Positions 24,541-35,699 of a DNA stretch of 64,000 nucleotides are shown here, in pieces (the first letter of the stretch is position 1; each line of letters starts with the position of its first letter). The DNA comes from Panopea generosa (taxonomy: Eukaryota > Mollusca > Bivalvia > Adapedonta > Hiatellidae), in NCBI GenBank assembly GCA_029582155.1, contig CM055901.1:40290616-40354615 (forward strand), written 5' to 3'. A program made the translations under genes and the position numbers. Below the pieces are notes generated by a model. That model worked only from the letters and a program-made list of their open reading frames with translations. It did no database searches and was not told where the DNA came from.

Positions 24541-25430
24541 TTAAGTGTCACCTGTTAATATACACGTTTCTAATTTTGACGAATTATATTTATGAAAACA
24601 GGTACTCATTTTATTTTCTATACATTTTTCTTGGAACGTTTTTATGGTGTCTAGAATAGAATTTAATCGCCTGCGGAGAATTTCAGATGATTTGTTTATT
24701 TGTTGTTTCATTTCAATAGTTTCGTCTTGTAACCTTTCCGTTTGGATGATTGCTGATTTGCATTGACATTGCATTGTGTTTTTATGCCATAAAATTGATC
24801 CTTGATACACACAAACTGTCTTGAAACAGTATCAATATGAAGATTTAAAGTGTCTCTTAATCCGTCTACATCTTGCTTTATACCATTGAATAATCTGATA
24901 GTTATAAGAATGTTGAATTTTTCTTCTTCTATCAGTATATCATTAATTAAAACTATTCACAATTGTTTGTATTTCTGATGAACTATTATTCGATATGTCA
25001 CATACTTCTTCCGCCAATTTTTGCTGTTGTAATTGCACCGAACCAACATCATTATACAGAACCGGACTTTTGTCAGCAACCACATTTGATGATGCTGCTG
25101 CTGAAGCTGCTTCTTGATTTTCGTCCTTGTCGTACTGACAATGTTGGACAATATTTTTGATATTCTCATTCTCAATCTCCGATTGTTGTGTGAAAATATT
25201 GTAATTTTGTTTCAATATTTATTAGAATTTTTGGTATGTCTGTTTTTACCAAGTAGGCACATTTGGTATGGTACATATTTAGAGTATATAACATACACTT
25301 TCCACGGCCTACTTTATATTTTGTTTCTACAAGATTCCCGCGGCTGTCCAAAATCGGCGTGTGCGTGTAGCTGTACTGGTGATTTTCTGCGATGAATATT
25401 TGTTTATTTCCGATTTGAGAAGCTCAAAAT
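24541..25430 (-). pseudogene. ORF1 N-terminal domain and coiled coil of the minus-strand LINE
   Basis: Two open pieces cover this region. The piece at 24,943-25,215 reads FTQQSEIENENIKNIVQ, and a later Ala-rich segment follows. The piece at 24,541-24,810 is Gln/Glu/Lys-rich with heptad-like spacing (ERLQDETIEMKQQINKS, then SEILRRRLNSILDTIKT). Upstream, to about 25,430, shifted frames read Cys-containing pieces that look like an N-terminal domain. The coiled coil probably drives ORF1 multimerisation. It is broken by frame changes. Confidence 0.6.
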
Positions 25431-25599
25431 ACCTGTGTTCAACAGTATGTTAAGGCCTCCGCCGGTTTCCTATCTGGACATCATTTCTATCCGTATACTT
25501 CAAGTTATTTTAGTCATTGCACGATCCTTAACAAGGCTGTAATTTCTAGTTTCATCTGCTGTATGACAAATTCCGTTTATGTTCTCAACCTCCGTATGC

Positions 25600-26760
25600 C
25601 TTATTTCTAGCATTTCATTAATTTATATTTGTCTTCCATGTACAAAACTGGTATAAAAATGTCGCGGATAATGTTTTCTTTACGTTGGTATATATGACCA
25701 AACTTACTTTTCTTAAACTCTTTTTCCTCTTTTTCCGTTATTACCAATTCTTTATTAATTTTTTTTTTCATCACTTCTTCGCAATACTCTTGCTCAACCA
25801 ACATCTTTTCAATAAAACGATAAATCGAATCCTTCCCTCGGTAAATCTCTACTGGTTTACTTAATGTATTATCATTTGTGCATACTAACTTATATTCAAA
25901 ACCACAAGCAACATGATTTTGGTAAGCCTCAGTTGAGTTACCAAACTTTTCATTTACTGGTTTTACTATTGCTTCAAAATTAGCATAAATGATAAAAGGA
26001 GTTGCTAATTGTGTATGATAATTTCTAAAAAATAACTTTTTTTTTCTCATCAAGCATTTTAACTTTCTGTGTTCCGTAAATAGACAGACACACATTCATG
26101 TGGTTATTAAGTATTCTTTCTGATGTAAAATGTTGGATGCAATATTTACAAAAGAATAATTTATGCATGTTTTTTTGATTGTGTGTTCATCAACCTGTCA
26201 AAATTCTTTATACAAACATAATGAGATAAACCTTCCCCTTCTATCAATAAAAGATCACAAGTTTTTTCATTTTTAGTTTTAGAGATGTACAATAGGATAA
26301 ATAGGTTCTTTACCATTCCCAATTTCAAAGACGTTAAACCTTATATTACTAGCTTCTTCTATTTTGGGAATATCTTTTACGTTGACAGGAAACTTTATTC
26401 CATTATAATTCACTCCATCTTTATGTTTTTTATATTTTGTTATTCTTTCTAAGTGTTTTTTTGCTAGGAACAAATACGCCAAATGACACCAACGAAAGCA
26501 TTTATTATCCTTTTCATTTTTAATATTGATTAATCCTTGTCTATTTTTATAACATCAGGAAGAGCAACATACGAGGAACCCCTTATTGGTCTGTATTTTA
26601 TAATTGTTACATAATGTTCCTTCACTTCTTTTATTGTCCAACCAGATCCCAGAGAAATCAATTCACTGATTTTGTTTGATAATTCATTGTTCATATCATT
26701 TAATTCTTTTTTGATATTAAGTTGACTTTAACAATGCTTTTGCTTTTGATTTAAAAAACA
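25600..26760 (-). pseudogene. Polinton DNA polymerase B remnant (exonuclease side)
   Basis: The longest piece (25,607-26,095) reads ATPFIIYANFEAIVKP, a form of the first exonuclease motif (D/N-x-E) of family B polymerases, followed by a lysine-rich stretch. Upstream, 26,279-26,482 contributes FLAKKHLERITKYK, also usual in the N-terminal part of these polymerases. Family B polymerases of Polintons are protein-primed and replicate the element. No polymerase palm motif was seen, so the gene appears incomplete toward the LINE. Fossil. Confidence 0.7.
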
Positions 26761-26999
26761 CACTTTAAGTAGTTCCTATATCTTTAACCCCATCCTCCCC
26801 CAAAACAACATTTGGTTTAGCAAACAAAATCTCAATTGTTATATTTATTTTAACATTTATCTCCTGTAAAGCTAGGAGAGCCACTAGTGACTTTTTTTTA
26901 ATTGTATCACCGAGTCGTATTTGTTTACTATATTTATTTAATAGTGTTGATATGTGTTAATTTTAGACATTTTAACAGGTGTGAAGATCATGTATAGCT

Positions 27000-27450
27000 T
27001 ACATCTAGAAAAAAAATTCTTCATTAGCGTAAATAAACCTATATCTTTTTCTATCATTTTTAGTATACTCGCTTTTTATTCGATTGGTTTTCTCACAACA
27101 CATGGTGTCAAGCCAGCATTCCTTTTGTGCAGCATACATACTCTTATTTTCTTTTTTATTATCTTCATAATCCCACTCGATAGCAATAACTGCTTTTGTT
27201 TTTCTTCTCTCTTTATTAAGAAACGATTTGATAACATCTATCCTCTCCATTATTATTTCTCCGAAACTTCCATCACTGTGTGGCATCCGAGCAACCTCCG
27301 TTATTTCTTTTTCTATTCTTTCTATATTTTTTTTGATAATTTCATTATTTTTTTTATTTTAATAATAGCTTCTTTTCTTTCCTTTTTATTCATTCTATCC
27401 TTATACTCAACCTGACCAGTAGTATAATTAATCTTAACAACTAATTTATC
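27000..27450 (-). pseudogene. Polinton unassigned gene, Lys/Glu-rich
   Basis: Minus-strand pieces are strongly charged (ERIDVIKSFLNKERRKTKAV) and include IAIEWDYED and two Cys residues in CWLDTMCC. I do not recognise the family. It lies between the polymerase and the kinase and has the same orientation, so it belongs to the minus-strand gene block. The plus-strand open frame across the same bases is Phe/Ile-rich shadow. Confidence 0.4.
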
Positions 27451-27554
27451 CATATATATATATTAAGCTTATAGATTATTTTTTTAGCTTATAAAGTGAA
27501 TAACTCGATCAAAAAGTAGTTTATAATCATCTCTGTTTTTCCTTTCTATATCAT

Positions 27555-28090
27555 TGTTAATTACTTATACTTTATTTTCATACTTCTTGAGGAATTGTTC
27601 TTTTTTTTTTGCTCTAAATTAGTAAGGTATTCTCTTAAAATCTCACTCTCACCAGGTCTTGATCTTACCCTTATTCTTTCAAGACATTTATCAACAGACG
27701 TTTTCAAATAAATGTAGCAATCTGGTTTAGTTTGACTTATACTATGAATGACATAATTGTACACAAATTTTTCTAAAGGGGAGAAGACATGTGACGAGGC
27801 AAACATATCTTTATTAGATTCCCAATACCTTTCAAGAGCTCAAACACCTACGGAGTCCTCAGCTTTTTCCATCATCCTAAAATAAGAATATATACATAAT
27901 GTTTGAAATGCAAAGGCATTCTTTTCTGTATTTTCATAAAATTCTTTGAGTGGATTTATCCCATCCAATCAAATTCATTCTTCAATTGGTTCGGAATAAT
28001 TTTTATATTAGGTGCATATTCATTTAGATATCTCAAAAATGTACTTTTTCCAGCTCCAATATTACCTTCTAAGGAGATTATGACCATATA
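27555..28090 (-). pseudogene. Deoxynucleoside kinase-like gene carried by the Polinton
   Basis: Near 28,085-28,040 the minus strand reads VIISLEGNIGAGKSTFL, a P-loop typical of deoxynucleoside kinases. The piece at 27,561-27,806 reads SSHVFSPLEKFVYN, CYIYLKTSVDKCLERI and RSRPGESEI, which match the substrate and lid regions of the thymidine kinase 2 / dNK family (usually about 210-260 residues). Such an enzyme phosphorylates deoxynucleosides and would supply dNTPs for replication. It is flanked on both sides by Polinton genes on the same strand, which supports cargo rather than a host gene. Broken fossil. Confidence 0.8.
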
Positions 28091-28100
28091 TCTATAAGTC

Positions 28101-28370
28101 TTATATATTTTCCTGGCCATAAATGACTACTTGTATATTCTCAACATTTTTTCCACTTATTGTGATTATGCTGTATTCCTCAAAATATCCAGAATGAGAA
28201 ACTCTGATTAATTTTAATTTTAATCTTATTACCACCATCGGTTTCTCCTTTCTTCTTTTAATTCCATCAACAATAAGTAAAAGAACACAATTATAACGCG
28301 TGATAATTTCCTCTCCATTTACAACAAAACCATAAAAATCCACCGGACTCCGAGTCAATCTAACCAAACC
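28101..28370 (-). pseudogene. Polinton unassigned small gene
   Basis: An open piece of 88 residues beginning MVRLTRSPVDFYGFVVNGEE, rich in beta-prone residues (Val, Ile), ends IQVVIYGQENI. It could be a small beta-rich protein. Family not recognised. It is on the same strand as the kinase and immediately upstream of it. Confidence 0.4.
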
Positions 28371-28493
28371 ACCAATGACTTATTAACTTCTATAAGTAAG
28401 GTATAAAGTCTTGGGAGCAGCGGGAACTGGCGTATCAGGGGGAGCTGCCGAACTAGTTTCTACATAAAACCTACTTCTTCTGTTGATTTTTTA

Positions 28494-28923
28494 TTATGTA
28501 TTCCCATTTGTATATCCATTTATTTTATATTCTGTCATGTACATTTCTAAAGGTTCTACAAAGTCATCACTTTTCTGCATTTCCAGGATTTTATTAAATA
28601 CATTTGCAACTACTTGGAGGTCGTCCTTCTGTTTTACTGTTAAGCAATAAGATAACAGCTGCTTAAACTTTCTATGATGCATTTTTAATGTTGTCTTTTT
28701 CTCCTTTATTTTCAAAACATTGGTTAACAGCACCGCCGGAGCAGCCCCCACTACTGCTACAAAAACAGGAATTACCTAAAGCAGCCGCTGAACCTAACAC
28801 TCCCATAAATACTTCAAGTTCTTTACTGGCGATTCCACAGAACTTGTAACTTTTTCTGTATGCAGAAACCACTTTTGATAGATATAAAATCAACTCATCC
28901 GTTGTTTCAAATTTTTTATTCAT
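28494..28923 (-). pseudogene. Polinton unassigned gene with Gly/Cys-rich hydrophobic segment
   Basis: Overlapping open pieces cover this region. One (28,672-28,923) starts MNKKFETTDELILYLSKVVS and holds a small-residue hydrophobic stretch (VLGSAAALGNSCFCSSSGG) that could insert in a membrane. The other (28,494-28,751) is Lys/Gln-rich and helical. No known family was recognised. Its end touches the next gene (28,920-29,441), as in a tightly packed gene block. Confidence 0.45.
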
Positions 28924-29460
28924 TCTATATCATTCGTTTCGAAATGCTTTTTATAAATTGTTTCATGTTCTTCCGGGGTTATTTCTCCTTGCTTTAACAG
29001 CTTATCAATAATGTTTATTCCATCATTTCTTAAAGAGAGCTTATTATTACCCGACTCAATAGAACTGCAGATTAGTTCTAATTTGCCAATGAGATCATCA
29101 ACACAATCATATGAACTTAAGATATTTATTTTCTTGCTTAATGTGCTTATTGGTAATCCACTTAATTCCGTCAGCTTTTGAAAGATATCTTTTGCCAACA
29201 TGGAATAGTTTTTATTTTTATATATTTTAGTAATTTGTTTGATAAAGTCGTCATCTCTTTTTGTTTCTAAAATAGAGGGTCCAGACCCTTGCTTTGCAAT
29301 TAATTTATGATGAAAAATTAGTTGAGGTATATTTATCTTTAAATTACCATATTTTCCATCTTTATCTACTTTGTAATAATTTCTTAAGCCACTTCCGGTC
29401 GAAAGTCTGTTTTCCATGATCAATTCTTCATTATTTATCACGCCACATAGTCTTTTATTG
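28920..29460 (-). pseudogene. Polinton unassigned gene (173-residue open piece)
   Basis: The 173-residue open piece includes NRLSTGSGLRNYYKVDKDGK, IPQLIFHHKLIAKQGSG, a helical C-terminal half and KQGEITPEEHETIYKK near its end. The N-terminal phrase resembles conserved small genes found next to capsid or ATPase genes in Polintons, but I cannot name it. It is one of the longest undamaged stretches in the element. Confidence 0.5.
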
Positions 29461-29553
29461 TATTCTACAAATTGATTTCTTTGCCGTTCCGATTGTTAGA
29501 TGTTATTTACATCTTCCTCAGTCATTTCTATCTTGTTTCTTAATCCACTTACC

Positions 29554-30115
29554 TTACCACTTAATCTTTAGCAACCTTTCCATGCTCTTTTTTTTCACCG
29601 ATCTGGTGTTTTTCATTAATACACTTAATGGTATGGCATTATTATATTTATTATATAAATCTTCAAGTCCCTTATCTAGATTTATGGTTTTGGGTTTGGC
29701 ACCACGCTCTTCATCGGAGTCATGTCCCATGTCTTCTTTAGAACCAAAGACAGGGGCATCTTCATGACCGGATTGAGGGATATCATACTCTTTATCTTCG
29801 GGGTCATACGCTTCATCTTTAACTGCTGGAGGGAGGTTCAACAAACCATGTAATTATTTAGCATGTTCTTTTGGTAATTCAGCAATTTTCTGTTCTAGGA
29901 TAGTAAGTGCCTTGTTTTGATATATCTTCTGATCCTTTAGTTCCTTGACAAACCCTTCTTGGACAGAAGTAATGTGTTTACATACTTCCTGGTATATTTC
30001 TTGATCCGATTGCCTCCTCAATCTGTTTTCTATTACAGCATTATTAAATTCTTCAAAAAATTTTTTTTAACTCTTTTCTTCTTTTCTACCAGTTCTTTCT
30101 ATTTCAACAATGTCA
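29554..30115 (-). pseudogene. Polinton unassigned acidic/coiled-coil gene
   Basis: The piece at 29,554-29,844 has an acidic segment (DPEDKEYDIPQSGHEDAP, then GHDSDEERGAKP) and then a helical, basic end (KKSMERLLKIKW). Upstream minus-strand sequence to about 30,115 reads Glu/Lys/Gln-rich helical pieces such as QEIYQEVCKHITSVQEGF. It may be a scaffold or regulator, but this is only inference. It is the first gene of the minus-strand block, facing the ATPase across a short AT-rich divergent spacer. Confidence 0.45.
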
Positions 30116-30180
30116 ATATACGATAACTTTAGATAATTTTTAATAACTTTAGATAATAAAATTGTTATTTCAAACAATCA
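30116..30180. promoter_or_regulatory. Divergent spacer between Polinton gene blocks
   Basis: A short AT-rich gap with a repeated taactttagataat motif separates the leftward genes from the rightward ATPase gene. It probably holds both promoters. No specific box is assigned. Confidence 0.35.
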
Positions 30181-30900
30181 ATGATTTGCACAACTAATAA
30201 TATAATGGATATTCCGAATTATGACACAAAAGAAGAAAAAGGCAATTTTAAGCAATTACATGATTACATGCCAAGTTCTTGTTTTAGGATGTTACTATGT
30301 GGTAACAGTGGCAGTGGGAAAACTAATGTCCTCATGCATATGTCGATAAAACCTTTAATTTTTCTATGATAAATTATATCCTTTTGCTAAAAATCTAGAA
30401 CAATCAAAATACAAATCTCTAACCAAACAGTTTGAGGACATAGCGGAAAAACGTAATTTCCCTCTTTGGGATATTTTAGCATATTCAAATGGGGATATCA
30501 TTAACCTTAATGATTTGGACGCATGTACTCAAAAGGTCGTGGTATTAGATGATTACATTTGTGAAAGAAACCAAGACGATATTATCAATTATTTCATGTA
30601 AGGAAGACATAAAAACTGTTGCATAATCTATTTAACTTATTGTCTTATTACAAACCCCCCAAAGATATCAGGCTTAATTGTTCACATTACATTTTATTTC
30701 AAACCCCATCTAAAAGAGAAATGGATATGATTTGTAATGAAAATGGTATATAAAAAGAAAACTTTAGAAGGGCAGTTAGCAAGCATTATGATTTTCTTTA
30801 TCTGGATAAACCGAGGAAACTTATTAAGAAGAAATTTCTATGGAAAGGTATAATGGGATTGCACAATAATATATCAGAAATAAAAAAAGATGATAAGGGA
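30181..30900 (+). pseudogene. Polinton packaging ATPase (FtsK/HerA, A32-like)
   Basis: The first open piece (30,181-30,369) has a Walker A, MLLCGNSGSGKTNVLMHM. Further on (about 30,535-30,560) lies KVVVLDDYI, a Walker B, and then a GRHKNC piece typical of the arginine/sensor region of Polinton ATPases. This enzyme pumps DNA into the capsid. It opens the rightward block. Broken fossil. Confidence 0.82.
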
Positions 30901-30937
30901 GAACAAAAAGCTAATTTCGAAATTGTATTAACCCAGT

Positions 30938-32000
30938 ATGTTAAAAAGAAAGAGCTGTCTAACTATCACAAAAAGGAGAGTTCTAGACATGCAGCAAAAA
31001 GGTATTACTAACTTATCTGATCCAAACAACCCGGGTGATGCTGTTCCTAAGTATTTTGTAGTAAAACGCGAGAAAAAACTTGTAAAACAATTGAAACTGG
31101 ATGAGATAACGGGGCAATTAGTAAATATTGAAAAAGGAGCAGCCGATAAAGTATTACTTATTCAACAACAGCTATCAGAAAACAAGGAAAAGAAAATTGT
31201 TATTCATGATAGTTCAAGAAAACAGGTTGAGCTTATGGAGGATGCTTTTGAAAAATTAAGAGATGGAACAGAAGAAAGTATTATTAAAAAAGTGATAAAA
31301 TAATTAAGAAAATGTTTTGATGAATTAGTGGCTAGGGTGTCTGATATCAATTAACAAATGGTTGATGATAAAGAACTGGATACAAGTATAAATAAATTAA
31401 CGCAAGAATTAAGAACATCACAAAAAATGAGGTTTAACCTTTTTAAGAATCAAATGAATGCGGATAAGGTCCAACGAGACGAAGTACATACTCTTATTTT
31501 AAACAGATCAATTACAGATAATGCAGCATTAACTATAAAAGTGGAAGATATTAAGAAACAAATGGTTGATGATGATGTATTACACCGAGTTATGAATGAA
31601 AAATATGACCTTCTTTTAGAACAAATACCAAAAAGAAGACTAACATATGATATGTTGCTTTTTTTCACTAGATATTGGAAGAAACAATGAGATTTGGATT
31701 ATCAAGGATAAAGATAATAAAGTGTATTATGAATTTAGACCTCAGGCGACAGGAGAAAAAGGCCATATCTTATTTCACAAAACCATTTGAGTAAAACATT
31801 TTTTGAAGAAATCGAGAAAATTACGGTTCGTGATAATGGAGATTTGGCAGCGTCTTCTGATAATTTAAATATAAGTGACGATAAACTAAAGTTAATTGCC
31901 GAAAAATATATGGATATAAGAAGGAGTTGTATTTCCCGTAATAAAATGTTTAGATTTAAAACAGAATCGCATATTAAACTTTATTTTAAACATTCCTAAT
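30938..32000 (+). pseudogene. Polinton coiled-coil genes of unknown role
   Basis: Open pieces at 30,938-31,303 and 31,358-31,690 are Lys/Glu/Gln-rich and helical (LIQQQLSENKEKKIVIHD; TQELRTSQKMRFNLFKN). A further piece (31,787-31,999) contains KLKLIAEKYMDIRRSC. They lie between the ATPase and capsid-type genes, where structural or assembly factors are common. Family not recognised. Confidence 0.5.
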
Positions 32001-32002
32001 AT

Positions 32003-32760
32003 ATGGAACAAAAAATAATTCTTTCATCCAAGTCGGCTTACGAGAAGAATAATAAGAATACACCTAGTGATTTTACAACCGTACTTGATAGACCCATTGT
32101 TCTCGATATAAATAAAAACTATGTGGTTGGTCTTGTTTCAATAAATACCATGGCATATTCTTGGTACAATATTAACAAAGAACTTGGTAATAATAAAATA
32201 CGTTACGGAATGGAACGGAATGGAAATATATTGAATTTGCTGATGGGATGTATTCTTACTCTGACATAAGTAGATACATTGAAGAAACACTTGCTCTTAA
32301 TGGGGATGATGACGACGGCAGCGACGACACTGCGACGACACTGATATTTCCTTGGAATTTGACTTATCATCTTTTATATGTAAACTAATAATACAAGAAA
32401 ATTACGCTCTTGATTAAAGGGATTAAAAATTCTGTTATCTTATTGGTTTTTAACCGTAAATTGTGAGGGAAACTGAGTTTGGGACACTTTTCCCAGATAT
32501 TACAGTTTCCGTAGTCACAATTTATGTGCATTGCGACCTTATTAATAATAGTATTGTAGATGGGACATATTCAGATGTTATCTATAATCTTAGTACGGCC
32601 GATCTGACAAGAAGTTATCCATTTAGAAGAACCGTTAAAGATTGAATTTTGCGAAGTAAATAAATATATCATTAATAGTATTAGAATTTACATTACTGAC
32701 TACACTAATAGAATAATCAATCTTAATGATGTTCACGTCTCATTATCCCTCGTTTTAAAG
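32003..32760 (+). pseudogene. Polinton minor capsid (penton-like) candidate
   Basis: The opening piece (32,003-32,269) reads KIILSSKSAYEKNNKNTPSD and LDINKNYVVGLVSINTMAYS, a style I associate with the single jelly-roll minor capsid protein of Polintons. Later pieces include FPDITVSVVTIYVHCDLINN. The assignment rests on recall and on position upstream of the major capsid candidate. Confidence 0.55.
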
Positions 32761-32769
32761 AATTAATAA

Positions 32770-33305
32770 TATAATGACTAATGGATTAGTGAAGAAGAAT
32801 TATAATAGAGAAAAAGGCATCTATGTTTATCATGATTCTCAAACTGGAGCTGGTTAATTTGATTCAATCAAAAGCGGAATTACTGGAAATGCTGCTTAAA
32901 GTGTTGCTAAAAATGTTGCTAAAAATAGAAGGAAAGGCATTAGAATCTGGTTCGAGCCGGTGGGGTGATGAAATTGGAAAAAGAGTTATTGATAAGATTA
33001 TGACGCAAAGCATGAATAAAACCGATAAGGTTGGGGCTGACAAAGTCAGTAAGGTTGACAAGGCCAATGTTAGCATTGATAAGGTTGGGACTGACAAAGT
33101 TGGTAAGGATGTTCGGGTAAATGATCTTCCTGATGAGGACGGTAGGACTGAGAAGAAAGGTAATATCCTAATGACGGAGTTATTGCGAAATGACTATGAC
33201 AGAAAAATCCAAAAAACAAGACGTCTTGCTATGGGAAGTGGAAGAAGAAGAAGTTCAAGAAGAATAGAAAAAGTTTCTTTAATTTATTTTCATAACAGTT
33301 AATAT
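32770..33305 (+). pseudogene. Polinton basic/low-complexity protein with D-K-V repeats
   Basis: An open piece of 159 residues (32,823-33,302) has GDEIGKRVIDKIM and then a repeated DKVG/DKVS pattern (about residues 60-98), ending in a basic tail (SGRRRSSRRIEK). The repeat and basic tail suggest DNA or RNA binding or a core protein, but this is inference. Family not recognised. Confidence 0.45.
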
Positions 33306-33309
33306 AGAA

Positions 33310-34330
33310 TGTTCAGGAGAGAAAACTAATGCGAAAGATATGAATATATTCCAATTCATTTAGATACGCCCATTACACTTCCTGGAAATGACGCAAGACA
33401 ATTAAAAAGTGGATATCAATTTACTATTAATGACAGATCTCCATATTTGGATTGGTATAATGCCTATTTTGAAGTTGATTTTCAAGTAAACAAATTGGCA
33501 GATGAGGCGGATTTTGCTGCTGATGCCGAAATTGCTTAATTAATGATTCTGCTTCTTTAATAAATAGTCACCATATTAAAAAAAATGGGAAAGTTGTTTA
33601 TGACGGAAATAAAGTATATAGACTTGTTGCTGTTAAGGACATACTTGAATTTTCTAAGGACTACGCCAAACCACTGGGACAAACGAGTATTTTTCTTTGG
33701 ATATGAATGATATAGCAGAAAGTGCTCCGGATGGTGCGAATTATAATGCTGGTTTTTGAAGGCGACAATTGTTGGTTAAAGAAAATAGAAAAGAAAATAC
33801 AATCATCCCTTTAAATAAGTATTCAGTTTTCGAAAGTTTGGTAACAAATCTAATACCTCTTAGTCAAATACAAATAGTTTTGATGATAATTTGATCTTCA
33901 AAGCTAATGGTGTTGGTAATGGAAGAGTTGTTATTACAAAATTAGTGTTTTGGGTACCAAAAATGACATATAATTCTGATGGACTAATGTATGTCACAAA
34001 AAATCACATGATCCCAACAAAATGGTCTTATCTTAGGGAAATGATACAAGAATCAGCAGGTGGTTCAATCCTTTAGAATACCTGCTGGTGTTAGAAACCC
34101 GAAACATGTTTTCATTTATTTACAAAGAACCGATAAAGAAAATAACCAAGAAGGAAATCCGAATCTCTTTGATACATTAAAATTCAATCCTAATTATACT
34201 GATCGTTATTTAGCATCTGCTCGATTGGAAGTTGGTAATGGTGAATATTATCTGGAAGGTGAATACAGCAGGGATAATATTGTTAGAATATTTAGAGATG
34301 TTATTAATTATTCATTTATGTTTTACTTTC
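33310..34330 (+). pseudogene. Polinton major capsid protein candidate (double jelly-roll)
   Basis: Plus-strand pieces include IHLDTPITLPGNDARQL, DRSPYLDWYNAYFEVDF, and later KMTYNSDGLMYVTKNHMIPT and RIPAGVRNPKHVFIYLQRTD. The size (about 1 kb), composition and position fit the double jelly-roll capsid protein of Polintons. It is broken in several places. Confidence 0.65.
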
Positions 34331-34399
34331 ATTTTATTTCATCCAAACATAAAGCATTTATCATCTTATTTCAAGTTTGTTAATTAAATAACAAATATA

Positions 34400-34995
34400 T
34401 TATAGGAGCAGTACCGACAAGGCAAAGTTTTATTAAATCTATTTATACACATTTTCATTCACACATGAACAGTGGTTGAAAAAACAATATTACCATTATA
34501 ATACAATGGCATAAATGTCACTTAACACTATCATTGAAAAAAGAAATAAAAATCAGTATAGATCTCCTGAGCATTGTCCAACACCACTGTTCCAAATATT
34601 CTGAATACACTTGTACATCGTGTCTCACGTTCCTATGACAACAGAAAATCGTCATTTCTGTAACAAAACAAAAATATGATTAATAATATACATTTATTAC
34701 AATTCTCAATTATCAAAATGGGTGGGTGGGTACTTATTAAATCAATAACTGCAACCTCTATATAACAACTTCCAACCCGAAGATAAATATATATAAACAA
34801 AATGATAAAAACAAATTTTGAACACTTATTTGGACTTCTGTACTTTAATCTTGGTGGTAGTTCTAGTGATACTGTTGATCCTAAACAAATTACGTTAAAT
34901 TGTAGATAAAGTGGTGGCCTCGGTCAGGATAACAAAATCTGTGCAATCATTATGTATAAGGAAAATGGTGTAATAAATGAAAAAGGAAATGAATT
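34400..34995. other. Gap inside the Polinton without a recognised gene
   Basis: AT-rich sequence after the capsid gene with no convincing open frame. It may be decayed coding DNA or an inserted repeat. Confidence 0.4.
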
Positions 34996-34999
34996 AATT

Positions 35000-35695
35000 C
35001 TTATGTAAATATATATGGCATACACTTTATATTCAGTAAATTAAACAGATGGGCAGAAGAAAAGTCTAGCAAATGCTTTCAATAACAGAAGTGAATTGAG
35101 ATTGAAAAATAATCAATTAAGCGGAGGTATCAATGGGTGGCTGTGCCATTGATGTTAACTAATAACCAAATAAATACAATTAACAAAGCAAAGCGATTTG
35201 GTTTTGGATTAGATTTAAATATTTCTAAGACACAAATGTCCGCTCAAGCAAAAAATGATGGATTCCTTGGTGCTTTGGCGGATTGATCGGTCGTGTTTAA
35301 CCTATGGCAGCTAAATGTATTCCAAAAATTGTCGCTCCGTTGGCTACTGGGGATTAAGTGGTCTGGCGTCTACCGGAATCAATAAGATATTTGGGAATGG
35401 AATGCTTTCAGTCGATAATAACAAAAAAAACACAAAAAAACTAATCAATTCTGGTTATTTGAGTAAAGCTCAAATTAATAAACCTGAAAAATCAAAATGA
35501 CTGATAAGCAATTGCAAAATGGGGGTTCCTTGGTTTGTTTGGTTATTGGTTCGCTTATTTCTGGTTTGACAGGGAATGGCTTTCCGGCAGGGAAAGGCAT
35601 ACAAATTGGACCACCTGGAGGAAGGGGATTTCAAATTGGACCTCTTAGAGGAAGAAAAAAATGCGGATAAGCCCATCAACAACTTCGACATATTA
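35000..35695 (+). pseudogene. Polinton small hydrophobic / Gly-rich proteins
   Basis: Around 35,018-35,290 plus-strand pieces read TLYSVN and KAKRFGFGLDLNISKTQMS. 35,315-35,500 has a hydrophobic small-residue part (GLSGLASTGINKIFGNG) and a Lys/Asn-rich tail. 35,497-35,670 is Gly-rich (GPPGGRGFQIGPLRG). Such small membrane-active or core-like proteins commonly sit between the capsid and protease genes in Polintons. Individual roles are not assigned. Confidence 0.45.
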
Positions 35696-35699
35696 GAAT

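Larger units (their letters stand above)
19840..25430 (-). mobile_element. Near full-length non-LTR retrotransposon (LINE), ORF1 with SGNH esterase; decayed
   Basis: On the minus strand the parts run in order: ORF1 N-terminal domain and coiled coil (25,430-24,540), SGNH/GDSL-like esterase (split, 24,340-24,180 and 23,300-22,928), AP-type endonuclease (about 22,560-21,850), reverse transcriptase (about 21,480-20,040) and a 3' tail to about 19,840. Elements with an esterase ORF1 are known in the CR1/L2 group, and the RT style (KSTGPDGI, YRPISLL) fits that broad Jockey/CR1 side, although the clade is not resolved. Many stops and frame changes make it non-functional. Another LINE 3' end (about 23,300-24,175) is nested in ORF1. 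Its 5' end abuts the truncated polymerase end of the Polinton. Confidence 0.8.

Noticed and set aside
26954-27415. 153-residue plus-strand frame rich in Phe and Ile
   Set aside because: It is the antisense shadow of a charged Polinton gene on the minus strand.
27555-28090. Host deoxynucleoside kinase gene
   Set aside because: It lies within the Polinton gene block on the same strand as its neighbours and shows no introns.
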